From the NCBI GenBank assembly GCA_012842645.1, contig DUSJ01000294.1, forward strand, positions 1-5,622: a DNA stretch of 5,622 nt, read 5' to 3'. The notes beneath the pieces are model-generated. The model searched no databases. It saw only the letters and a list, made by a program, of their open reading frames with translations, and was not told the DNA's origin. This document shows positions 1 through 4,357 of the stretch, in pieces. The first letter of the stretch is position 1; every line of letters begins with the position of its first letter. A program made the position numbers and the translations under genes. This DNA comes from Clostridiaceae bacterium (GTDB lineage Bacteria; Bacillota; Clostridia; DSM-8532).

Positions 1-58
1 AGAAGATCTGAACAGCGCGCTTCGAACGGGTGCACGGGAACGTTGTATCATAAGTTAA
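1..58 (+). CDS. Possible 3' end of an unidentified plus-strand gene
   Basis: The second plus-strand frame is open from the left edge for 18 codons and stops at TAA 56-58, reading EDLNSALRTGARERCIIS. The stretch up to about 45 is GC-rich and then turns sharply AT-rich, which fits a coding end followed by intergenic DNA. The stop would lie inside the left arm of the inverted repeat at 46-92. The first frame is also open over this stretch, and the complementary strand could encode a start at 51 (ATG) without a visible ribosome binding site, so assignment is weak. I do not recognise a protein family from so few residues. Confidence 0.25.
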   Translation, partial: EDLNSALRTGARERCIIS

Positions 59-92
59 TATTCTCAGTACGCGAGAATATTAACTTATGATA
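46..92. repeat. Perfect 20-bp inverted repeat, 7-nt loop, upstream of the stress-protein gene
   Basis: The left arm TATCATAAGTTAATATTCTC (46-65) and the right arm (73-92) are exact reverse complements, separated by AGTACGC (66-72). The arms are AT-rich and neither side is followed by a T-run, so a factor-independent terminator is unlikely. The last two bases of the right arm are the first two of a TATAAT box at 91-96. The position suggests an operator for a dimeric regulator, or a cruciform or RNA hairpin near the start of transcription. The symmetry is seen directly; the regulatory role is inferred. Confidence 0.85.
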
Positions 93-96
93 TAAT
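91..96 (+). promoter_or_regulatory. Candidate -10 box (upstream of two)
   Basis: This is an exact TATAAT hexamer, about 50 bases before the likely start of the stress-protein gene and overlapping the end of the 20-bp inverted repeat. No TTGACA-like hexamer lies 16-18 bases upstream, where the loop and inner right arm of the repeat fall. It may therefore be a weak or activator-dependent promoter, or a chance match in AT-rich DNA. Confidence 0.4.
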
Positions 97-101
97 ATAC
101 T

Positions 102-118
102 TGCTAATATAATTAGCA
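102..118 (+). promoter_or_regulatory. Palindrome TGCTAAT-ATA-ATTAGCA spanning a second -10 box
   Basis: Seven-base arms at 102-108 and 112-118 are perfect reverse complements around a 3-nt centre. A second exact TATAAT (108-113) sits across the centre of the palindrome. A promoter here would start transcription near 120, leaving a short leader before the ribosome binding site at 139-142. The hexamer 17 bases upstream (TTATGA, 85-90) matches TTGACA at only three positions and lies inside the right arm of the 20-bp repeat. A dimeric repressor bound here would cover the -10 box. Confidence 0.5.
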
Positions 119-142
119 TGGATGTTTTAATAAATTTCGGAG

Positions 143-547
143 ATGGTTCATTTGAGCGCTTATGATTCAATTTTGGTCTGCGTTACCCGTCAGAAAGCTT
201 GCGAAAGGCTGATAAGAGCTGCTGCAGAGCTGAAAAAAGAAGACGGGTCTCTTTATGTTATACACGTAACAAAGGAAAGCTGGAATTTCGTAGATAATGC
301 ACATGACGGAGAAGCCCTGGAATATCTTTTCACGCTGTCAAAGTCCTATGGAGCCGATCTTACGATACTCAACTCGGACAGGATACCTGAAACCATCGCA
401 CAGTTCGCGGAACACTATGGAGTGCAGCTTATAATAATCGGCGAAGGTCCCGACGATTCCAGGAACTCCTTTAAAAACAGGCTGTTGGAACTGCTGAGCG
501 ATACTGGTATCGAGATCAGGGTCATTCCAAATCCCTGCTCTCCCTGA
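143..547 (+). CDS. Small universal stress protein-like domain (KdpD-USP type)
   Basis: This is a single UspA-fold domain of about 131-134 residues, similar in pattern to the cytoplasmic USP domain of KdpD sensor kinases, but stand-alone. The N-terminal strand ILVCVTRQKACERLIRAA (10-27) matches the KdpD-like opening with its conserved ERLI helix. It is followed by LYVIHV (37-42), the helix EALEYLFTLSKSYGADL (57-73) and the strand QLIIIGEG (95-102). The ATP-binding signature of many UspA proteins (Gx2Gx9G-S/T) is not intact: GEGPDDSRNSF follows the last core strand, without the later Gly-Ser. There is no signal peptide or membrane segment. The start is ambiguous: ATG 143 directly abuts the only good ribosome binding site (GGAG 139-142), whereas TTG 152 lies 9 bases past it, so 152 is the better start. 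The gene is probably monocistronic and controlled by the palindromic region upstream. The role is unknown; nucleotide or small-ligand sensing is inference. Confidence 0.75.
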   Translation: MVHLSAYDSILVCVTRQKACERLIRAAAELKKEDGSLYVIHVTKESWNFVDNAHDGEALEYLFTLSKSYGADLTILNSDRIPETIAQFAEHYGVQLIIIGEGPDDSRNSFKNRLLELLSDTGIEIRVIPNPCSP

Positions 548-559
548 ACAGAATATCAT

Positions 560-1396
560 TTACTTATTTAAAGAGTTATAGATGTCGCGCTTGGACACAC
601 CCCTGTCCTTCGCGGCAAGCTTTATCGCATCCATTCGTTCATATCCCTGTTTTACATAATATTCGACATGTTCTTCAAGCGAAAGGCAGGAAAAATCCTG
701 CTTTTTTTCTTTCGGTGGCGCACCTTCCACCACGATAACAAATTCTCCCCTGGGATCGTTGACTTCGAAACGGGATATGATCTCGCTCAAACTCCCTCGA
801 ATGGCTTCTTCGTGAACCTTTGTCAGTTCCCGCAAAACACTGACACGCCTTTCACCGAATACCCCGTACAGGTCCTGGAGCATGGTTTTTAGCCGGTGAG
901 GCCCTTCATAGAATATGATTGTCCTTTCTTCGTCCCTGATGGTTTCGAGGAACCTGACCCTGTCGGAACGCTTCCGCGGAAGGAAACCTTCAAATGCAAA
1001 GCGGCCTGAAGGAAGGCCGGACAGGACCAGGGCAGTAAGTGAAGCCGAAGGGCCAGGGACTACGGTAACTTTGATTCCCTGTGAAACAGCCATTGATACC
1101 AGTTCCTCCCCGGGATCGGATATGGAAGGCATGCCTGCGTCACTTACAAGAGCAATGTCCAGTCCTTCCTTTAACTTGTTGATGAGCTCTTTCGCGCGGC
1201 TTATCCTGTTATTGTCATGGTAGCTTACCAGGGGCTTGCTGATATTGAAATGGTTCAGCAGCCTGAGGGTATGCCTGGTATCCTCCGCGGCGATAAGATC
1301 GACCTCGGATAAAATTCTCAACGCGCGGCAAGTGATGTCTTCAAGGTTTCCTATTGGTGTTCCAACCAAATACAGGGTTCCGTATTCCTGGTCCAT
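560..1396 (-). CDS. rsmI: 16S rRNA (cytidine(1402)-2'-O)-methyltransferase RsmI
   Basis: RsmI uses S-adenosylmethionine to methylate the ribose of C1402 in the decoding centre of 16S rRNA, and acts in the cytoplasm on the small subunit. The 278-residue product has the tetrapyrrole-methylase-like fold with the family motifs in order: LYLVGTPIGNLEDIT (8-22), AAEDTR (36-41), SDAGMPSISDPG (85-96), VVPGPSA (112-118), FLPRK (138-142), FYEGPHRL (162-169), RELTKVHEE (189-197) and GEFVIVVEG (217-225). The C-terminal helical segment (about 238-278) ends with LAAKDRGVSKRDIYNSL, the small C-terminal domain usual for RsmI. The length matches the family. I chose ATG 1396 because AGGTG (1403-1407) lies 6 bases before it and the protein then opens as the family does. 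A GTG at 1456, sharing a base with the upstream stop codon, would add 20 atypical residues. This is the last gene of the minus-strand operon, and its stop lies 12 bp from the convergent gene. Confidence 0.95.
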   Translation of the reverse strand: MDQEYGTLYLVGTPIGNLEDITCRALRILSEVDLIAAEDTRHTLRLLNHFNISKPLVSYHDNNRISRAKELINKLKEGLDIALVSDAGMPSISDPGEELVSMAVSQGIKVTVVPGPSASLTALVLSGLPSGRFAFEGFLPRKRSDRVRFLETIRDEERTIIFYEGPHRLKTMLQDLYGVFGERRVSVLRELTKVHEEAIRGSLSEIISRFEVNDPRGEFVIVVEGAPPKEKKQDFSCLSLEEHVEYYVKQGYERMDAIKLAAKDRGVSKRDIYNSLNK

Positions 1397-1455
1397 TTTA
1401 AGCACCTGTCCCTTATGCGCAAAAATGTGCGAAAGTATCAAGTTACGCACTGCCA

Positions 1456-2298
1456 CTACAAGGTTATCGATTTATGGCGGGTCACGTGGCAGCTTATGTT
1501 GACTGCTACGGGGAGACCGGCTATGTGTGTCGGAAATGTCTCTATATTCACTCCGAGTGCCGTTATTCTTCCGCCAAGCCCGGCCGGGCCGATACCCAGC
1601 CTGTTTATGCTCTCAAGCAGTTCCTCCTCAAGGGCCTTGTAATAGGGATCCGGGTTGCTGCTGCCGACAGGCCTGAGCAGAGCTTTCTTGGCCAGTATTG
1701 CCGCTTTTTCCATCGTTCCGCCTATACCAACGCCCACGACAACCGGCGGGCACGGGTTGGGACCTGCCTTGCTCACAGCATCTATTATAACGGCTTTAAC
1801 GCCTTCTATCCCGTCTGAAGGTTTGAGCATTTTAAGCACGCTCATATTTTCGCTCCCGAAACCCTTGGGAGCCACATGGATGACCAGGTCATCGCCATTG
1901 TTTATATCGTAATGGATGACAGCAGGGGTATTGTCTCCCGTGTTGTTCCTCCTGAGGGGATCGGTTACTACCGAATTTCTCAGGTATCCTTTTTTATATC
2001 CCTTCCTCACACCGTTGTTTATGGCCTCTTCAAGGCTGCCACCGGTGATATGGACCGATTGCCCTATTTCCACGAAAACCACTGCCATACCCGTGTCCTG
2101 GCAGATGGCAAGGCCCTCACGGGCAGCTATATCAGCGTTCCTGACCAGGCTTTCCAGGACCGAGCGACCGGTTTCGGATTCCTCCAGTTCAATTCCCCGG
2201 ACAAGAGCGTTTCTTATATCTTCGTTAAGATAAATATTGGCTTCGATACACAGCTTTTCGACTGCCGCTTCAATATCCGCTGCGTCAATATGCCTCAC
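1456..2298 (-). CDS. Class I fumarate hydratase / L-tartrate dehydratase-type alpha subunit
   Basis: This is the alpha (catalytic [4Fe-4S]) subunit of a two-subunit class I hydro-lyase, most likely fumarase, which interconverts fumarate and (S)-malate. The 280 residues match the usual size of this subunit. Three cysteines fit the cluster ligands: C66 in ICQDTGMA, C183 in AGPNPCPP and C270 in NISCHVTRH. Other family motifs are LRNSVVTDPLRRNNTGDNTP (106-125), KGFGSEN (145-151) and GVGIGGTMEKAA (189-200). The GTG start at 2298 is supported by a GGGGTGAT ribosome binding site (2304-2311, five bases before it) and by the typical family opening. It follows the radical SAM gene by 18 bp, and rsmI comes next. 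The beta subunit, normally encoded immediately downstream, is absent here and elsewhere in the window. Fumarase and tartrate dehydratase alpha subunits cannot be separated safely by eye, so no gene symbol is given. Confidence 0.92.
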   Translation of the reverse strand: MRHIDAADIEAAVEKLCIEANIYLNEDIRNALVRGIELEESETGRSVLESLVRNADIAAREGLAICQDTGMAVVFVEIGQSVHITGGSLEEAINNGVRKGYKKGYLRNSVVTDPLRRNNTGDNTPAVIHYDINNGDDLVIHVAPKGFGSENMSVLKMLKPSDGIEGVKAVIIDAVSKAGPNPCPPVVVGVGIGGTMEKAAILAKKALLRPVGSSNPDPYYKALEEELLESINRLGIGPAGLGGRITALGVNIETFPTHIAGLPVAVNISCHVTRHKSITL

Positions 2299-2316
2299 AG
2301 TAAATCACCCCGCCGG

Positions 2317-3333
2317 TCATCCGAGTATTTTCAGGCTGAATTCCCCGCAGCAGGAGTCTGCTGCCACATGTATATCCTTCAGCCCGTATTGTTTCTTCAA
2401 TTGCTCTATATTACGCCTGTTCTGGCCTATGATCCTTGACATATATTCGGGTCTCGTTTTTATCACGAGCCTGGTATTTTCAGAAATATCCAACCTGTCA
2501 ATCTCTTCTGTCATCTTTTTCAGGAGTATCCGTGATTCGACTAGCTCGCCGAAGGCCGGATGATACGGGCCGGCAACCACCGAACCTTCCAGTGTCCCGG
2601 AGGTTTGCAGGCCTATCCTCAATATCGTAATACCCGCTTTCCTGTATAAGGGCAACACCTGTGCGCACCATTCGACTGCTTCATCCAGGTCAAGGGGCTT
2701 GTATGAGCCATCAAGGTAAAGTTCTTCCATCAATGTTCCCTTAAGAATGAGCGCCGGATATATCCTGACCATGTCGGGCTTAAGATCTATGACTCCCCTG
2801 GCTGTTTCGAGGGATTTCTCAAGGCTGTCCCCGGGAAGCCCGAGCATGGTCTGTATACCGAGGCTGAAGCCGTATTCCCTTACCAAGGCGCAGGCTGCAA
2901 AGACATCCTCCACGCTGTGTCCTCTCTGGCTCTTCGCCAGCACATCGGGGTCCAGGCTCTGGACACCCAGTTCAATCACCTTGACCCCGTAATCCCTCAG
3001 TATGGAAAGCACATGATGATCGATGGCATCCGGCCTTGTAGACAGGCGTATACCTTCCGCTCTTCCTTCATCGATATACGGCTTTGCAGCTTCAAGGTAC
3101 GATATCATCTCTTTCTCGGGAATTGCGGTAAAACTTCCTCCAAAAAAAGCTATTTCAACATGATCGTCCCTGCTTACGGTGGAAAAGGACTCTTCGAGAA
3201 GCGTTCTTGCCTTTTCAGGGGTCTGCGGGTCCAGGCTCCCGCTTATCCTCTTCTGGTCACAGAAGATGCATGCGTGGGGGCAGCCCATATGGGGGACGAA
3301 AACAGGTATGTTTACATGACGGTTCCTGCCCAT
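2317..3333 (-). CDS. Elp3-like radical SAM protein without acetyltransferase domain
   Basis: This is a radical S-adenosylmethionine enzyme of the Elp3-like group (COG1243 type), probably acting on RNA. The CX3CX2C cluster motif is GCPHACIFCDQ (C18, C22, C25). Downstream are EIAFFGGSFTAIP (60-72, the GGE-like SAM-binding strand), ELGVQSLDPDVL (121-132), IQTMLGLPGD (160-169) and RIYPALILKGT (190-200). The conserved C-terminal block RIGLQTSG / GPYHPAFGELVESR (239-268) is followed by a short tail with GQNRRNI (303-309). At 338 residues it lacks the roughly 150-residue GNAT acetyltransferase domain of true Elp3, so tRNA U34 carboxymethylation by the full Elp3 mechanism cannot be assumed. Such short versions are commonly found next to rnc in Clostridia. 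The ATG start at 3333 has only a weak AGG 12 bases upstream; with rnc ending 20 bp before it, translation may depend on ribosomes finishing rnc. The exact substrate is unknown. Confidence 0.88.
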   Translation of the reverse strand: MGRNRHVNIPVFVPHMGCPHACIFCDQKRISGSLDPQTPEKARTLLEESFSTVSRDDHVEIAFFGGSFTAIPEKEMISYLEAAKPYIDEGRAEGIRLSTRPDAIDHHVLSILRDYGVKVIELGVQSLDPDVLAKSQRGHSVEDVFAACALVREYGFSLGIQTMLGLPGDSLEKSLETARGVIDLKPDMVRIYPALILKGTLMEELYLDGSYKPLDLDEAVEWCAQVLPLYRKAGITILRIGLQTSGTLEGSVVAGPYHPAFGELVESRILLKKMTEEIDRLDISENTRLVIKTRPEYMSRIIGQNRRNIEQLKKQYGLKDIHVAADSCCGEFSLKILG

Positions 3334-3353
3334 AAATCGCTTAAGCCTGCTTT

Positions 3354-4073
3354 CTACGAGATTTTTCCCATTTCCTCGAGGGCTGCTTTGGCAGCCATCT
3401 GCTCGGCATCTTTCTTTGATTTGCCGATCCCGGAACCTATGGCTTTTCCGTTTGCATAAACCGCCATTTTGAATGTTTTGGAATGATCAGGCCCGCTGGA
3501 TTCAATGAGCTTGTACTGAATGATCACATCCCCCGATTTCTGGAGTTCTTCCTGCAACGCAGTCTTGTAGTCCATGAAAAGCATTCCGCTGATCGCTTTC
3601 TGGTAAATGTCCCCGAAAATATGCATAATGAAGCCTTCGGCTTCATCAATACCGCTGTCAAGAAAAATGCTGCCTATGACAGCCTCCAGCGCGTCCGACA
3701 GTATCGAGGGTCTGGTCCGTCCGCCATTGGCCTCCTCACCCCTGCCGAGCATTATCAGGTCGCCAAGTCCTATGGCTTTCGCGCATTCGTTTAGCGATGC
3801 TTCGCATACGATAAGGGCCCTCAATTTACTCATTTCGCCTTCAGTGAAACCTGCCTGGTTATTGTACAGCATCAGGCTCAATACGAAGTTCAGGATGGCG
3901 TCTCCAAGGAACTCAAGCCTCTCGTTGCTTTTGGCCGCAAAATTCTGATGCTCGTTGGAATATGAACTGTGTACAAGAGCATTGATCGCGTACTGCTTGT
4001 TCCTGTAGGTGTATCCGATCCTTTTCTCCAGTTCTTCAACGGTTTTCAGTAAATCATCAGGTAATTTCCCCAA
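3354..4073 (-). CDS. rnc: Ribonuclease III
   Basis: RNase III is a cytoplasmic Mg-dependent endonuclease that cuts double-stranded RNA. It processes rRNA precursors and regulates mRNAs. Numbered from the TTG start, the 239-residue product carries the signature NERLEFLGDA (50-59) with E54 and D58, and the second metal-binding pair D127/E130 in SILSDALEAVIG. GFTEGEMSKLRA (75-86) supplies a further conserved acidic residue. A double-stranded RNA-binding domain covers about 168-237, from DYKTALQEELQK to GKSKKDAEQMAAKAALEEM. The start is TTG 4073, preceded after six bases by a near-perfect ribosome binding site GAGGAGG (4080-4086). The frame is open further back to 4280, but those residues run through the promoter and repeat region and resemble no RNase III N-terminus. 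It is first in the operon with the radical SAM gene, the fumarase alpha gene and rsmI. Confidence 0.96.
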   Translation of the reverse strand: MGKLPDDLLKTVEELEKRIGYTYRNKQYAINALVHSSYSNEHQNFAAKSNERLEFLGDAILNFVLSLMLYNNQAGFTEGEMSKLRALIVCEASLNECAKAIGLGDLIMLGRGEEANGGRTRPSILSDALEAVIGSIFLDSGIDEAEGFIMHIFGDIYQKAISGMLFMDYKTALQEELQKSGDVIIQYKLIESSGPDHSKTFKMAVYANGKAIGSGIGKSKKDAEQMAAKAALEEMGKIS

Positions 4074-4079
4074 AACTAT

Positions 4080-4086
4080 CCTCCTC
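4080..4086 (-). promoter_or_regulatory. Strong ribosome binding site deciding the TTG start of rnc
   Basis: On the minus strand this reads GAGGAGG, six bases before TTG 4073. No ATG or GTG lies at a suitable distance in frame. Initiation at TTG therefore follows directly, and gives a product of normal RNase III length. Confidence 0.9.
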
Positions 4087-4103
4087 AAAAAAACACACTT
4101 TCT

Positions 4104-4109
4104 ATTATA
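4104..4109 (-). promoter_or_regulatory. Candidate -10 box of the rnc operon promoter
   Basis: There is an exact TATAAT on the minus strand, about 30 bases upstream of the rnc start codon, which would give a leader of roughly 20-25 bases containing the strong ribosome binding site. The region 16-18 bases further upstream (around 4126-4133) shows no TTGACA-like hexamer, so the promoter is either weak at -35 or helped by a regulator. A nearby TGGTATGGT (minus strand, about 4111-4119) could act as an alternative extended -10. Confidence 0.5.
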
Positions 4110-4139
4110 TTTTACCATACCAGATTGCGCTGATTCAGT

Positions 4140-4168
4140 CCATACTCCCGGGGGAAGCATCAGTATGG
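4140..4168. repeat. 7-bp inverted repeat, 15-nt loop, upstream of the rnc promoter
   Basis: CCATACT (4140-4146) and AGTATGG (4162-4168) are exact reverse complements. They lie about 30 bp upstream of the candidate -10 box of rnc. This could be an operator or activator site, or simply part of the repeat cluster; the sequence alone does not decide. Confidence 0.5.
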
Positions 4169-4260
4169 TTATTCTGCTTCTGAATCCGCTGATTCGGATA
4201 AAAAGCGGCGTGCCTGCATGTAGATTTAAGCGTAGCGCGGCCAGCGAAGCGGTCTCGACT

Positions 4261-4279
4261 TGAATCCCGGACGGATTCA
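4261..4279. repeat. 7-bp inverted repeat, 5-nt loop, next to the REP-like element
   Basis: TGAATCC (4261-4267) and GGATTCA (4273-4279) flank CGGAC. It is a compact hairpin ending 8 bp before the left arm of the REP-like element, and may belong to the same mobile repeat or help end transcription of the PPDK_N-like gene. No T-run follows on either strand. Confidence 0.5.
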
Positions 4280-4286
4280 TGGAGCG

Positions 4287-4344
4287 AAGACTGAAGCAGA
4301 GGAACCGTCCCCCTGCTTCGGAACCGTCCCCCTGCTTCAGTCTT
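4287..4344. repeat. REP-like element: 13-bp inverted repeat enclosing a tandem GGAACCGTCCCC unit
   Basis: The outer arms AAGACTGAAGCAG (4287-4299) and CTGCTTCAGTCTT (4332-4344) are perfect reverse complements. Inside, the 19-mer GGAACCGTCCCCCTGCTTC occurs twice in exact tandem (4301-4319 and 4320-4338), so GAAGCAG at 4293-4299 can pair either with 4313-4319 (7-bp stem, 13-nt loop) or with the distal copy (13-bp stem, 32-nt loop). The GGGACGGTTCC core is known from scattered palindromic repeats in Bacillota genomes, of a type often linked to IS200-like (Y1 or RAYT) transposases. No transposase is in this window. The element begins 14 bp after the stop of the minus-strand PPDK_N-like gene and could also act as an mRNA 3' hairpin. 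Confidence 0.8.
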
Positions 4345-4357
4345 TACTTATGCCATA

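Larger units (their letters stand above)
4074..4357. other. Repeat-rich intergenic region between the PPDK_N-like gene and rnc
   Basis: These 284 bp hold no convincing gene. In plus-strand order they contain the rnc ribosome binding site and -10 box; an inverted repeat CCATACT/AGTATGG (4140-4146, 4162-4168); a short one GAATC/GATTC (4182-4186, 4191-4195); a run of AGCG-rich sequence (about 4228-4254); an inverted repeat TGAATCC/GGATTCA (4261-4267, 4273-4279); and the REP-like element at 4287-4344. The 8-mer GCTGATTC occurs at both 4129-4136 and 4188-4195. The density of small palindromes is much higher than elsewhere in the window, suggesting one or more non-autonomous repeat elements. Confidence 0.6.

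Noticed and set aside
46..92. The 20-bp inverted repeat as a CIRCE element or a factor-independent terminator
   Set aside because: CIRCE is TTAGCACTC-N9-GAGTGCTAA; only the CTC/GAG centre agrees and the spacer is 7. For a terminator the stem is AT-rich and no T-run follows on either strand.
499..512. CGATAC-TG-GTATCG hairpin near the end of the stress gene as an rsmI terminator
   Set aside because: The loop is only 2 nt, it lies inside coding sequence and no T-run follows on the minus strand.
1397..1456. A GTG start for rsmI at 1456 overlapping the fumarase stop codon
   Set aside because: The overlap is attractive for coupling, but the added 20 residues are atypical and ATG 1396 has its own AGGTG at good spacing.
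1474..2439. Long plus-strand reading frames opposite the fumarase alpha and radical SAM genes
   Set aside because: They are antisense shadows of two well-recognised minus-strand genes, with no family motifs or ribosome binding sites of their own.
4074..4280. A 69-residue N-terminal extension of RNase III back to an ATG at 4280
   Set aside because: The extension runs through the ribosome binding site, -10 box and palindromes and does not resemble any RNase III N-terminus; TTG 4073 has a near-perfect ribosome binding site and gives normal length.
4301..4338. Tandem 19-mers as a minimal CRISPR array
   Set aside because: The two copies abut without any spacer and form part of a palindrome; no cas-like gene is present.
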